From NCBI GenBank assembly GCA_009911505.1, contig QXXL01000028.1:29836-93835 (forward strand): a stretch of DNA of 64,000 bases. The letters are read 5' to 3'. Made by a program: the position numbers and the translations under genes. Source of the stretch: Lachnospiraceae bacterium. GTDB lineage: Bacteria; Bacillota; Clostridia; Lachnospirales; Lachnospiraceae. Below the pieces are notes generated by a model. That model was not told the DNA's origin. It did not search any database and saw only the letters and a list, made by a program, of their open reading frames with translations. Positions 37,854 through 47,114 of this stretch are shown here, piece after piece (position 1 is the first letter of the stretch; each line of letters starts with the position of its first letter).

Positions 37854-38569
37854 GCTTCCCCCTGCCCAGGTATCAGTTCCTTAAGTTTGTTAGAATCCAG
37901 CTTTAAAAGAGCCTGGTAAGCAGCCTCCTGCTCTGCGGCTTTTTTGGTATGGCCGCTTCCGGTGCCGATAACTTCTCCGGCAATCCTCGCTTCTACCGTA
38001 AAGCTCTTATCATGATCCGGCCCGGATTCACCGATAATCTGGTATTTTAAGTTGCCGTCATAATTGCTTTGGACATATTCCTGCAGGATAGTCTTGCTAT
38101 CGTAAAAGAGCTTCTTGTTCTCTATATCCGTCAGTACAAATTTCAGGATAAACTCTTTTGCATTAGTAAGACCACCATCCAAATAGATCGCTCCGATTAA
38201 GGCTTCTAAAGCATCTGATAAAATCGATTTGCGTTTTCTGCCCCCTGTGCGGTCTTCACCCCTGCCAAGAAGGATAAAATCCCCCAGCCTTATCGAAGGC
38301 GTACAGGCAGCCAGTGTCGGTTCGCATACTAAGCTTGCGCGGAATTTAGTCAAATCCCCCTCCGAAAGCTGCGGATAATGCAAAAATAAGTACTCGCTTG
38401 TTACCACCTCAAGGACGGCATCGCCCAAAAACTCCAGGCGTTCGTTGTCAAGGTGCTTTTTGATGTGTTTTTCATTCGCATAGGAGCTGTGTGTTAATGC
38501 CTGCTTTAAAATCATTTCATCCTGAAACTCATATTCAATTATTTTCTGAAATTCTTCCTGCTTACTCAT
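37844..38569 (-). CDS. rnc: Ribonuclease III
   Basis: A 241-residue double-strand-specific endoribonuclease for rRNA processing. The catalytic motif NERLEFLGDAVLEVV is complete, with the second acidic site in SDALEALIGAIYLDGG, and a C-terminal dsRNA-binding domain (TILQEYVQSNYDGN to GSGHTKKAAEQEAAYQAL). The start is set at 38569: AAAGGAG lies eight to nine bases ahead. The frame is open to 38602 but those codons contain the ribosome site. Confidence 0.96.
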   Translation of the reverse strand: MSKQEEFQKIIEYEFQDEMILKQALTHSSYANEKHIKKHLDNERLEFLGDAVLEVVTSEYLFLHYPQLSEGDLTKFRASLVCEPTLAACTPSIRLGDFILLGRGEDRTGGRKRKSILSDALEALIGAIYLDGGLTNAKEFILKFVLTDIENKKLFYDSKTILQEYVQSNYDGNLKYQIIGESGPDHDKSFTVEARIAGEVIGTGSGHTKKAAEQEAAYQALLKLDSNKLKELIPGQGEACT

Positions 38570-38611
38570 ACTCATTTTCTCCTTTTTGTTTACTGGCAGC
38601 ACTTCGTCATT

Positions 38612-38655
38612 GAAACAAAAACAGACAAAGCCCTGCCTTTTAGGCTTTATCTGTT
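38612..38655 (-). terminator. Terminator after acpP
   Basis: On the minus strand ACAGATAAAGCC pairs with GGGCTTTGTCTGT (one mismatch, one wobble), followed by TTTTGTTT. Lies between acpP and rnc; may act as an attenuator between plsX-acpP and rnc-smc-ftsY. Confidence 0.75.
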
Positions 38656-38673
38656 TTATGTTTCCGGATCGGG

Positions 38674-38904
38674 CTAATTTAGGGCAGCCCTAATCCGCTC
38701 TGCCGCGTCCGCAACTGTTACAATCTGCTCTGCCTCGTCATTTTGGATCTCAATGTCAAACTCTTCTTCGATCCCCATAATGATCTGGAAAATATCCAAA
38801 GAGTCCGCGCCTAAATCGTCTACAAACGTCGTTTCCATTGTAATCTCGTCCGCGTCCACATTAAGTACCTCTGCAATAATCTGTTTTAGTTTTTCTAGTT
38901 CCAT
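38674..38904 (-). CDS. acpP: Acyl carrier protein
   Basis: A 76-residue acidic protein carrying growing fatty acids on 4'-phosphopantetheine. The attachment serine is S35 in [11 protein letters not shown]. All four helices of the family are recognisable. Length is typical. 14 bp after plsX, the usual pairing for fatty-acid and phospholipid synthesis genes. No fab genes follow in the window. Confidence 0.97.
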   Translation of the reverse strand: MELEKLKQIIAEVLNVDADEITMETTFVDDLGADSLDIFQIIMGIEEEFDIEIQNDEAEQIVTVADAAERIRAALN

Positions 38905-38918
38905 AGCCTACTTCCTTT

Positions 38919-39941
38919 CTACTCATCCCCTCTGGTAGAGTCCGTAATATTCTTTTTTATTTTACCATTGATGTCCTGCTCTTTGAAGGCTACGCACTGG
39001 ATTATGGAATTTTTCACTTCACTGGCTTTTGAACTGCCGTGTGTTTTCACGACCAAGCCTTTTAATCCCAACAGCGGCGCGCCCCCATAAGCAGACGCAT
39101 CAAATGATTTCAAGGTTTCTTTTAACGCCGGTTTAATCAAAAGCGCCCCGATTTTGCTGCGCAGGGTGCTCATCAAGCCTTTTTTTACGATGTGCAAAAA
39201 CGTACTGCCAACCCCTTCATACAGCTTTAAAATGACATTCCCGGTAAATGCCTCGCACACAATGACATCCGCAGCCCCATGGGGGATCTCCCGTGCTTCT
39301 ATACTGCCGGTAAAATGGATGTCCTGGCATTCCTTTAGCAAAGGAAATGTTTCCTTGACTAAGGCATTGCCCTTTTCTTCCTCTGCCCCAATGTTGACGA
39401 TTGCAACCCGGGGGTTTTTTATTCCTACAATGTGTTCCATATAGATGGAGCCCATCCTGGCAAACTGCACCAAATGCGACGGCCTTGCGTCTACATTCGC
39501 ACCACAGTCAATCAGCAAGGATACGCCTTTTTCCGTTGGGATAAGCGGCGCAAGCGGCGGGCGTTCTATACCTTTGATCCTGCCGACGATGACCTGGCCC
39601 CCCACAAGGATTGCACCAGAACTGCCTGCGGATACAAAAGCATCTGCTTCCTGTTGTTTCACCATATTCATGCCAATTACAATTGATGACTGCTTTTTTT
39701 TGCGGATTGCCAGTACAGGCGGTTCCGCTGTCTCAATTACTTCTTCTGCATGGATTACCGTTATCCGGCCTTTGGGGTAATTGTATTTGCCCAATTCTGT
39801 TTCCACGGCGCTTTTGTGGCCAACTAGAAAGATATGGACATCTTTCCTCTCGTTTACGGCATCTACAGCGCCTTTTACGATTTCCTGCGGGGCGTTGTCG
39901 CCCCCCATGGCGTCTACGGCTATTTTGATTGCTTCCTGCAT
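38919..39941 (-). CDS. plsX: Phosphate acyltransferase PlsX
   Basis: A 340-residue peripheral membrane enzyme making acyl-phosphate from acyl-ACP for PlsY. The start KIAVDAMGGDNAPQEIVKGA, the core VSAGSSGAILVGG, and CEAFTGNVILKLYEG are diagnostic. GGAGG precedes the start. Usually rpmF lies upstream, but here the 250 bp upstream holds only a terminator. Shares a transcript with acpP. Confidence 0.97.
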   Translation of the reverse strand: MQEAIKIAVDAMGGDNAPQEIVKGAVDAVNERKDVHIFLVGHKSAVETELGKYNYPKGRITVIHAEEVIETAEPPVLAIRKKKQSSIVIGMNMVKQQEADAFVSAGSSGAILVGGQVIVGRIKGIERPPLAPLIPTEKGVSLLIDCGANVDARPSHLVQFARMGSIYMEHIVGIKNPRVAIVNIGAEEEKGNALVKETFPLLKECQDIHFTGSIEAREIPHGAADVIVCEAFTGNVILKLYEGVGSTFLHIVKKGLMSTLRSKIGALLIKPALKETLKSFDASAYGGAPLLGLKGLVVKTHGSSKASEVKNSIIQCVAFKEQDINGKIKKNITDSTRGDE

Positions 39942-40085
39942 TGTAGCTCCTCCTTGTATACTTGGGTTTGTATACCTGTTAAAAACACCTATTTAGAAAT
40001 ATACTATAAGTCTTTAGAGAAATCAAGGGGCCTTTGAGCGGGGACAGCAGGTATCATTCCTTCTGTGGCCATAGCATACTTCAAA

Positions 40086-40145
40086 CAAAAAAAGTGTGTA
40101 GTTAGATTTACATGGCAAAAACTTGTTTTTTCTAACTGACACACC
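40086..40145 (-). terminator. Terminator after the beta-helix protein gene
   Basis: Arms GTGTGTAGTTAGA (40094-40106) and TCTAACTGACACAC (40131-40144) pair with one bulge. On the minus strand the stem is followed by seven T (40087-40093 read in complement). Ends the topB to beta-helix gene unit. Confidence 0.8.
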
Positions 40146-40188
40146 CTATTTTTTGATTTACACTGATTTTAGCAGTACATAACCAGCC

Positions 40189-40857
40189 TTACTCTTTTGG
40201 CACAACCTCGTTTTTATTCTTATAGACCGAATTGCCTGGAACTACGCCCCGCACCATAGAAAGCGGGTAGATATTAGTATGCCTGCCGACAACCGTCCCT
40301 GGGTTTAAAACAGAATTGCAGCCAACCTCTACAAAATCACCTAGCATTGCCCCAAATTTCTTAAGCCCGGTTTCGATTTGCGTTTCTTTGCCCTTTACAA
40401 CAACCAGGGTTTTGTCTGATTTCACATTTGAGGTGATTGAACCGGCCCCCATATGGGATTTATACCCTAATACAGAATCCCCGACATAGTTGTAATGCGG
40501 CACCTGCACCTGGTTAAAAACCACAACATTTTTTAGCTCCGTAGAATTGCCCACCACGGATCCCTTCCCGACAATGGCACTGCCACGGATAAATGCACAG
40601 TGACGGATCTCCGCTTCCTCATCAATAATCAAAGGCCCGTTTAAAAAAGCAGTCGGTGCAACGCGCGCGCTTTTTGCCACCCAAATATCTTCCCCCCTCT
40701 TTTCATACACTGCCGGATCTAAGGATGGCCCTATTTTGCGGATAAAGCCGCTTATCCCTTTTAACGCTTCCCATGGATACTCCACGCTTTTTAATAACTC
40801 TGCCGCAATCGTTTCGTTTAAATTATATAGGTTTTTTACTCTGCACTGTTCCATCAT
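40189..40857 (-). CDS. Left-handed beta-helix nucleotidyl/acyltransferase-like protein
   Basis: A 222-residue protein without the nucleotidyltransferase domain of GlmU but with a left-handed beta helix of hexapeptide turns (about residues 68-205: for example LIIDEEAEI, SAIVGKGSVVG, NYVGDSVLG, GSITSN, VEVGCNSVLNPGTVVGRHTNIYP). A similar protein is commonly annotated as UDP-N-acetylglucosamine pyrophosphorylase in Clostridia, but here no sugar-nucleotide-binding domain is seen, so acyltransferase-like is safer. Two adjacent ATG codons could start it; overlaps the 3' end of topB by 35 bp. Confidence 0.75.
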   Translation of the reverse strand: MMEQCRVKNLYNLNETIAAELLKSVEYPWEALKGISGFIRKIGPSLDPAVYEKRGEDIWVAKSARVAPTAFLNGPLIIDEEAEIRHCAFIRGSAIVGKGSVVGNSTELKNVVVFNQVQVPHYNYVGDSVLGYKSHMGAGSITSNVKSDKTLVVVKGKETQIETGLKKFGAMLGDFVEVGCNSVLNPGTVVGRHTNIYPLSMVRGVVPGNSVYKNKNEVVPKE

Positions 40858-42892
40858 TTCCTCCTTTATTATTCCCCGTTATTTTTTCTGTTTTATAATA
40901 TTTCGCCGCCTGATCAAAGTTTCCCCGCAGCAGGGACTGGTTATGCAGGCTTAAAACGCCGCTTGTGCGGCTTTCGATAAATTTCGTCAGCTTAACCATA
41001 TATTCTTTTGGGGTAATGCTGCCTTCCGCCACATAGGTCAGCCCCTTTTCCCAGCTTGCAGTCAGCTCTGGGTTTAATAAGGATTTGATGGAAGCGTTTA
41101 CCACGTCGTAAATCATTTCGCCCATAAGCGTAGGGGTAAGTGCCTGCGTCTTTTTATTTAAAGCGAGGTGCTTATTGGCGACTAGCTTTTTTAATATTTC
41201 CGCCCGGGTAGCGCTGGTGCCAATCCCGCTCCCTTTTATCTGGGCGCGCAGCTCTTCGTCTTCAATCAGCTGCCCTGCATTCTCCATTGCAAGGATCATG
41301 GAACCGGAATTGTAGCGTTTGGGCGGGGAAGTTTCCCCTTCTTTGATTTCATATCCGGCCAAATCCAATGGGTCTTTCTTTTTCAGCGTGGAAATATGCG
41401 CAAGCAGCTCTTCGTCGCATACATTCTCCTGCTTTTGTGTATTCTTTTTTTTCTGGAACGAATACTGCATTAGTTTTAAATATCCGGGCTCTATAAGAAC
41501 CTTAAACCCGGCAAAAAACTGTTCCGTATGCAGCTTTTGCGCTCCCGGCACATCCGTTACACATGCGGTCAGGCTTATTTTGCGGTAAATAGCCGCCGGA
41601 TAAAAAATTGCAAGAAAACGGCGGACAATCGCTTCATATACATTTACTGCATGCCCCTGCAATGCTTTTAATGCGCCAACGCCCTGCCCGGTAGGAATAA
41701 TCGCATAATGGTCGGTGATCTGCTTATCATTGACATATCTGGTTTTTGCGATTTTTTGATGCAGGCCATTTTCTAAAATCTCCTGGGCAAATGGGCGCAT
41801 GCCGGGGATATTTGCCAGCCCGCTGATATTTTTGTGGATCTCTTTGGCAACCGCGGTGGAAAGTACCCTCGCGTCAGTACGCGGATAGGTGACAAGCTTT
41901 TTTTCATATAGCTCCTGTACAATAGCAAGTGTTTCATCCGGGCTTATCTTAAAAAATTTTGAGCAGTCATTCTGCAGCTCAGCCAGATTATAAAGCAGGG
42001 GCGGATTTTTGGCCTCCTTCTTTTTTTCTACCTTTTCTACTTGCATAGGCAGGCCCGTAAGCGCTTCAACCAGCTCTTTTGCCGTCTCCTCTTTTAAAAA
42101 CCCGTTCTCCTTATAAAGCCCGTACGACTTAAAATAGCGGGAAGCCGGACAGACGCGCCATTCCGCGTCTACCACCGTTTCACACAGGTTTATTTTGGCG
42201 ATGACACGGTAAAACGGCGTTTTAACAAAGCTGCGGATTTCCCGTTCGCGGCGTACTACCATTCCAAGTACGCATGTCATAACGCGCCCGACTGATATTA
42301 CGGCGTACCTTTCGTTTAAATAGGCGGCAACGGCATCACCGTATTTTAAGCTTAAGAGCCTGGAAAAGTTAATGCCCATCAGGTAATCTTCTTTTGCACG
42401 CAGGTAAGCGCTCGCAGCGATATTGTCATACTCTGAAAGATCCTTTGCTTCGCGTATGCCACGTAAAATTTCTTCTTCCGTCTGAGAATCGATCCATACA
42501 CGTTTGCGCGTTTTTCCTTTTACACCCGCCATCTGCTCCACCAGGCGGTAAATATATTCACCCTCCCGACCGGAGTCAGTGCAGACATAGATGGTATCAA
42601 TATCCTCCCGGTTTAAAAGCCCCTCCACAATCTTATACTGATTTGCGGCGCTCCCAATGACTTCATATTTAAACTCTTCCGGGATAAATGGCAGGGTAGA
42701 AAGGCTCCACCTTTTATATTTCATATCATATACCTCTGGGTAGCTCATTGTGATAAGGTGCCCAACGCACCAGGTCACAACTGCCGTTTCACCCTCCCGG
42801 TATCCGTTATAGCTTCTCATTTCCATTTTAAGCGCCTTTGCAAACTCTTGCGCTACACTGGGTTTTTCTGCTATAAACAATGATTTTGCCAT
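40823..42892 (-). CDS. topB: DNA topoisomerase III
   Basis: A 689-residue type IA topoisomerase that decatenates DNA. The N-terminal Toprim domain begins KSLFIAEKPSVAQEFAKAL and has the acidic motif TDSGREGEYI; the active tyrosine is in VTYPRTDARVLST near residue 336; the C-terminal part has GIGTSATRAEI and LTPTLMGEMIYDVV. Zinc-ribbon repeats are absent, as in TopB of Firmicutes. Such a topoisomerase may be chromosomal or element-borne; its base composition and neighbours suggest the chromosome here. 15 bp after the AAA gene. Confidence 0.95.
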   Translation of the reverse strand: MAKSLFIAEKPSVAQEFAKALKMEMRSYNGYREGETAVVTWCVGHLITMSYPEVYDMKYKRWSLSTLPFIPEEFKYEVIGSAANQYKIVEGLLNREDIDTIYVCTDSGREGEYIYRLVEQMAGVKGKTRKRVWIDSQTEEEILRGIREAKDLSEYDNIAASAYLRAKEDYLMGINFSRLLSLKYGDAVAAYLNERYAVISVGRVMTCVLGMVVRREREIRSFVKTPFYRVIAKINLCETVVDAEWRVCPASRYFKSYGLYKENGFLKEETAKELVEALTGLPMQVEKVEKKKEAKNPPLLYNLAELQNDCSKFFKISPDETLAIVQELYEKKLVTYPRTDARVLSTAVAKEIHKNISGLANIPGMRPFAQEILENGLHQKIAKTRYVNDKQITDHYAIIPTGQGVGALKALQGHAVNVYEAIVRRFLAIFYPAAIYRKISLTACVTDVPGAQKLHTEQFFAGFKVLIEPGYLKLMQYSFQKKKNTQKQENVCDEELLAHISTLKKKDPLDLAGYEIKEGETSPPKRYNSGSMILAMENAGQLIEDEELRAQIKGSGIGTSATRAEILKKLVANKHLALNKKTQALTPTLMGEMIYDVVNASIKSLLNPELTASWEKGLTYVAEGSITPKEYMVKLTKFIESRTSGVLSLHNQSLLRGNFDQAAKYYKTEKITGNNKGGNDGTVQSKKPI

Positions 42893-42907
42893 GGTTTGGT
42901 CCTCTTT

Positions 42908-44266
42908 CTAAAAGTCTGACAGATCCACCAGGATCACCCGTTTATCTTCCGCTGCCTTCTTTTTAAGCATCATATCAAACGACCTCCCGGAAAACAGATA
43001 TAAATATTTTGCAGAAATGCGCGCCTGGACAACTAACTCCTCCAGCTTTTCAAGCGACCCATACGCCATTTCTTCCTTTGACCAGCTGCACATTCCGGCA
43101 ATATACTCCTGTTTTGCATTCTGTGCAACAATGTCAATGCTTCCCTGTTTCCCTACCCAGGTCCCCATTTTGTCAATCACAGCCGGAAGCCGCTTGCTGC
43201 GGTCCATTAATTTCAAGTATTCCATGCAGACCCTGGAAAAGTAGTACTCCATATAATCCCCCAGGCCCCCTGCAATATGTGCTTCATAAAATTCCTCCGG
43301 CGTAAGTAAATACAAATCCGACAAATATGGAAATACAAACCGGAACCAGAAATGGAGGAACGTATTTTTAAATTGGTAAACACCTTTTTGGGCGTTCTCT
43401 CTGCATCCTGTATCAAAAGAAACGACCTTTTCAACCACTTCAAACTCCATCAGGTTTTTTAAATAAACACTGATTTTTGCACGGGAAAACCCGGTATCCT
43501 GATGCAGCTCATTCAGCTTTCTGCTGCCCGCGGCAAGGACGGCTAAAACTGTATTGTAGACAGAAAGCTCCCTAAGCTCCGTACGAAGGTAGCGTTCTGC
43601 TTCTAAAAACAATCCCCCGCGCTCCGAAAGGATATGCCTTATAATGTTTTCTTTTGTACCCTTTCTGGCATCCCAGATCCTTAAATATGCAGGGATACCG
43701 CCTGTAATGCTGTAAACCTCTAAGCATTCGGCAATCGGTTTTTCAGGGAATGTACGCACTATATCCAAAAAGGAAATCTCTGCAAATTTATATGTAAAAT
43801 CTATCTCATAAAATAAATTACCCATAGCGGCAGCCATTTTCTGCTCTGCAAAAACAAGTGAAGAGCTGCATAACAAAATCATAACAGGCTGGTTTTTCGC
43901 ATTCTTTTTTATAAGGATCAGGTTTTGCAGGAAGTCAGATCCTTTTTTAAGCAGATGATCAAACTCATCGATCACAATGACTGGTTTTTCGTCTGCGCAT
44001 TCCTGCAGGATGGCAAAACAGGCTTCACAGGTTAGATTATTAGGATCCTTGCAATATTTTTTTGCAACCTCCCAGATAAATGCCTTAGCCTGGCCAGATA
44101 CAGAAATGTCCCTGGCACGGTAATAAAAGTGTGGTTTTGCCCGCAGGAAATGCCGGATATAGGTTTCTTTTCCACAGCCTGGGCGCCCATACAGGACAAT
44201 CAGCTGGCTTTGCGGTTTTTGGTATTCCCGGTCTAACATTTTTATAGTAGGTGTGTAGTGTACCAT
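42908..44266 (-). CDS. AAA ATPase with winged helix and DUF234 nuclease-like tail
   Basis: A 452-residue protein of the archaeal-ATPase/DUF234 type (COG1672). Walker A VLYGRPGCGKETYI (about residues 24-37); Walker B PVIVIDEFDHLL; a winged helix near residue 260 (LNELHQDTGFSRAKISVYLKNL); and a C-terminal DUF234 region of the PD-(D/E)XK superfamily (IDIVAQNAKQEYIAGMCSW is the likely metal-site strand, with the D and a K/E pair partly changed). The family's role is unknown; ideas include defence or selfish DNA. It precedes topB by 15 bp. Confidence 0.85.
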   Translation of the reverse strand: MVHYTPTIKMLDREYQKPQSQLIVLYGRPGCGKETYIRHFLRAKPHFYYRARDISVSGQAKAFIWEVAKKYCKDPNNLTCEACFAILQECADEKPVIVIDEFDHLLKKGSDFLQNLILIKKNAKNQPVMILLCSSSLVFAEQKMAAAMGNLFYEIDFTYKFAEISFLDIVRTFPEKPIAECLEVYSITGGIPAYLRIWDARKGTKENIIRHILSERGGLFLEAERYLRTELRELSVYNTVLAVLAAGSRKLNELHQDTGFSRAKISVYLKNLMEFEVVEKVVSFDTGCRENAQKGVYQFKNTFLHFWFRFVFPYLSDLYLLTPEEFYEAHIAGGLGDYMEYYFSRVCMEYLKLMDRSKRLPAVIDKMGTWVGKQGSIDIVAQNAKQEYIAGMCSWSKEEMAYGSLEKLEELVVQARISAKYLYLFSGRSFDMMLKKKAAEDKRVILVDLSDF

Positions 44267-44311
44267 GGCTTCCTCTTGTAGTTGTGGGGGCTGGCCTTAC
44301 TCCGGAAATTT

Positions 44312-45397
44312 TTATTTTGCAGCGATATAGCCCTGTGCTTTTAGCAATTCTGCGCACAGTACTGCCCCGCCTGCAGCGCCCCGTACCGTATTGTGCGACA
44401 AGCCGACAAATTTCCAGTCATACACACTGTCTTCCCGCAGCCTTCCGACACAGACACCCATCCCGTTCTCATAATCCACGTCAAGCGCCACCTGCGGCCT
44501 GTTGTCTTCCTGCATATACTGGATAAACTGCCCTGGCGCACTCGGAAGCCCAAGCTTTTGCGGAAGCCCCTGGAAGCGCTCTAACGCTGCAATCAGCTGC
44601 TCTTTTGCCGGTTTTTTCTTAAATTTTACAAATACAGCCGCGGTATGCCCGTTTAAAACCGGAACGCGGATACACTGGCAGGTAATCACCGGGCTATTCG
44701 CCGGGACAATTACGCCATTTTCTATACTGCCCCAGATACGAAGCGGCTCCTTTTCACTCTTTTCCTCTTCTCCGCCGATATATGGGATAATATTGCCTTC
44801 CATTTCAGGCCAGTCCGCAAAGGTTTTACCCGCGCCGGAAATCGCCTGGTAAGTCGTCGCCACAACCTCGTAAGGCTCAAATTCCATCCATGCAGTCAGC
44901 ACAGGGGCATAGCTTTGAATAGAGCAGTTTGGCTTAACGGCTACAAATCCGCGGCTTGTGCAAAGGCGCTTTTTCTGAAATTCAATCACCTGCATATGCT
45001 CTGGATTGATTTCCGGAATCACCATCGGCACATCCGGCGTCCAGCGGTGCGCGCTGTTGTTAGAGACAACCGGGGTTTCTGTTTTGGCATACGCCTCTTC
45101 AATGGCCCTGATTTCTTCCTTTGTCATATCTACCGCAGAAAAGACAAAATCCACGGAGGATGCAACTTCTTCTATTTCATTCACGTTTTTTACAATAATA
45201 TGCTTCACGGCATCCGGCATCGGCGTATCCATCTTCCAGCGCCCTCCGACTGCTTCTTCGTAGCTTTTGCCCGCACTCCGTCCACTGGCAGCAATCGTTG
45301 TCACCTCAAACCACGGGTGGTTCTCCAAAAGGGAAATAAAACGCTGCCCAACCATACCAGTTCCGCCCAAAATGCCTACTTTTAATTTCTGTTCCAT
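44312..45397 (-). CDS. asd: Aspartate-semialdehyde dehydrogenase
   Basis: A 361-residue cytoplasmic enzyme that reduces aspartyl phosphate to the semialdehyde for lysine, threonine and diaminopimelate. NADP-binding start VGILGGTGMVGQRFISLLE, active cysteine in KPNCSIQSYAP, and VPVLNGHTAAV are present; the set is of the archaeal/fungal-like Asd branch (SIENGVIVPANSPVITCQCIR). The start is set at 45397, where AGAGGAAAA precedes the ATG; the frame extends to 45430 but the extra codons contain that site. Preceded by a 210-base structured leader. Confidence 0.94.
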   Translation of the reverse strand: MEQKLKVGILGGTGMVGQRFISLLENHPWFEVTTIAASGRSAGKSYEEAVGGRWKMDTPMPDAVKHIIVKNVNEIEEVASSVDFVFSAVDMTKEEIRAIEEAYAKTETPVVSNNSAHRWTPDVPMVIPEINPEHMQVIEFQKKRLCTSRGFVAVKPNCSIQSYAPVLTAWMEFEPYEVVATTYQAISGAGKTFADWPEMEGNIIPYIGGEEEKSEKEPLRIWGSIENGVIVPANSPVITCQCIRVPVLNGHTAAVFVKFKKKPAKEQLIAALERFQGLPQKLGLPSAPGQFIQYMQEDNRPQVALDVDYENGMGVCVGRLREDSVYDWKFVGLSHNTVRGAAGGAVLCAELLKAQGYIAAK

Positions 45398-45459
45398 GTT
45401 CTTTTTCCTCTGCTTTCTGTTTTTCGCCAAATGCCTGCCTCAATCTTTAGTAAGACGCC

Positions 45460-45570
45460 TACAGGCTCCGAAGCGTGTTTGAAAATATTTCCGCCGTCTG
45501 TAAGCCCCTCTTTACGCGTACAAATCTAACAGAAAGAATTTTTCAAACACGCTCCGGGGCAAACGCTTTA
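45460..45570 (-). repeat. Long hairpin element in the asd leader
   Basis: Imperfect inverted repeat: CCGAAGCGTGTTTGAAAATATT (45468-45489) against AATTTTTCAAACACGCTCCGG (45537-45557), about 17 paired bases with few mismatches. The minus-strand leader adds an inner CTGT/ACAG stem and an outer ACGCC/GGCGT pairing that closes the whole fold. No lysine riboswitch core is recognised. Either a cis-regulatory RNA or a dispersed palindromic element. Confidence 0.55.
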
Positions 45571-45615
45571 ATGCCGTTTTGTCCGCTTGTGGCGTACATT
45601 TGTCGTTTCATACAT

Positions 45616-45644
45616 ATCTTATGATGAATAGCATAAAAAAGCAA
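45616..45644 (-). promoter_or_regulatory. Promoter of the asd leader
   Basis: On the minus strand TTGCTT (45639-45644), 17-base spacer, TAAGAT (45616-45621). Transcription would start near 45609 and give a leader of about 210 bases containing the hairpin element. Confidence 0.5.
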
Positions 45645-45698
45645 TCCGCATATTATCAAAAATTTCCCATGGAATACCGGATTTCTTATGCATTTGTA

Positions 45699-47111
45699 CT
45701 AATTCCGGGGCGCATGCACCGCCCCGATCCCTGGCGCGCCCTTTAGATAATTCCGTCCCGCGGCAATCGCGCGCTCCATCGCAGCCTTTCCCGGCGCGCC
45801 TGTGGTCAGGCGTTTATTCACACAGGTTTCCATAGAAACTGCTTTGTAGATATCCTCTTCAAACGCTTCCGAAAACCGCTTCAGTTCCGAAAGCGGCATA
45901 TCGTCAATGGCAATCCCCTTTTCAATACAAAAAAGCACAATCTGCCCGATAATCCCATGGGCGTCCCGAAACGGCACGCCGCGCCCCACCAGGTAATCCG
46001 CCGCATCTGTGGCATTCGTAAACCCATGGCTGGCGCTCCTTTCCATAACCCCCTTATTAAACTTCATCGTAGACAGCATCCCCTCAAACAGCGCCAGACA
46101 ACCTTTTGCAGTATCCATCGCATCAAACGCCAGCTCTTTATCCTCCTGCATATCCTTATTGTAAGCAAGTGGAATCCCCTTCATCGTAGTTAGCAGCGAC
46201 ATCAGCGCACCATATACACGTCCCGTTTTGCCGCGTACCAGTTCTGCAATATCCGGGTTTTTCTTTTGCGGCATAATACTGCTCCCAGTACTATAAGCAT
46301 CATCAATTTCCACAAACTGATACTCATTAGAATTCCAAATAATTATTTCCTCCGAAAAACGGCTCAAATGCATCATCACAGTTGAAAGCGCCGACAAAAA
46401 TTCAATCAAATAATCCCTGTCAGATACGCCGTCCATACTATTAAGCGTCGGCCCGTAAAAACCCAAAAGCTCCGCCGTATATTCCCGATCCAACGGAAAC
46501 GTCGTGCCCGCCAGCGCCCCAGACCCCAGAGGGCAGTAATTCATGCGCCCATAAATATCCGCCATCCGCTGCCTGTCGCGCTTAAACATTTCAAAATACG
46601 CCCCCAAATGATGCGCAAGCGTAATCGGCTGCGCCTTCTGCAAATGTGTAAACCCAGGCATCACAGTTTGAGTATTCCCTTCCATAATATCAAGTATCGT
46701 CTCAAGAAGCTTCTTTAAAAGCGCATCCGTATCCTGTACCTGCTGTCTTGTATAAAGCCGCATATCAAGCGCCACCTGGTCATTCCGGCTGCGCCCGGTA
46801 TGCAGCTTTTTCCCCGTATCGCCAATCCGTTTAATCAGCGTCGTCTCCACAAAACTATGGATATCCTCATACTCCTCCGTCACAGAAAGCGCCCCAGAAT
46901 CCACATCAGAAAGGATCCCATCAAGCGCCTCAATCATCCGCGCCGCTTCCTCCTCCGATATAATCCCCTGCCTGCCAAGCATTTTAGCATGCGCCTTACT
47001 GCCCTCAATATCCTGCCTGTAAAATTTCCGGTCAAATGCAATAGACGCATTAAACTGATAAACCAGCCTGTCCGTTTCTTTCGTAAAGCGTCCTCCCCAT
47101 AACTGTGCCAT
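45699..47111 (-). CDS. argH: Argininosuccinate lyase
   Basis: A 470-residue cytoplasmic lyase that forms arginine and fumarate. The signature GSSIMPQKKNPD is complete, with LHTGRSRNDQVALDMRLY and PGFTHLQKAQPITL also present. Length is typical. The start at 47111 follows the queH stop by 3 bp, so both genes are probably on one transcript. argG is not in the window. Confidence 0.97.
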   Translation of the reverse strand: MAQLWGGRFTKETDRLVYQFNASIAFDRKFYRQDIEGSKAHAKMLGRQGIISEEEAARMIEALDGILSDVDSGALSVTEEYEDIHSFVETTLIKRIGDTGKKLHTGRSRNDQVALDMRLYTRQQVQDTDALLKKLLETILDIMEGNTQTVMPGFTHLQKAQPITLAHHLGAYFEMFKRDRQRMADIYGRMNYCPLGSGALAGTTFPLDREYTAELLGFYGPTLNSMDGVSDRDYLIEFLSALSTVMMHLSRFSEEIIIWNSNEYQFVEIDDAYSTGSSIMPQKKNPDIAELVRGKTGRVYGALMSLLTTMKGIPLAYNKDMQEDKELAFDAMDTAKGCLALFEGMLSTMKFNKGVMERSASHGFTNATDAADYLVGRGVPFRDAHGIIGQIVLFCIEKGIAIDDMPLSELKRFSEAFEEDIYKAVSMETCVNKRLTTGAPGKAAMERAIAAGRNYLKGAPGIGAVHAPRN

Positions 47112-47114
47112 ATA

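Noticed and set aside
45399..45610. Lysine riboswitch before asd
   Set aside because: The conserved lysine-aptamer core blocks are not present in the leader, although the gene and leader length would fit.
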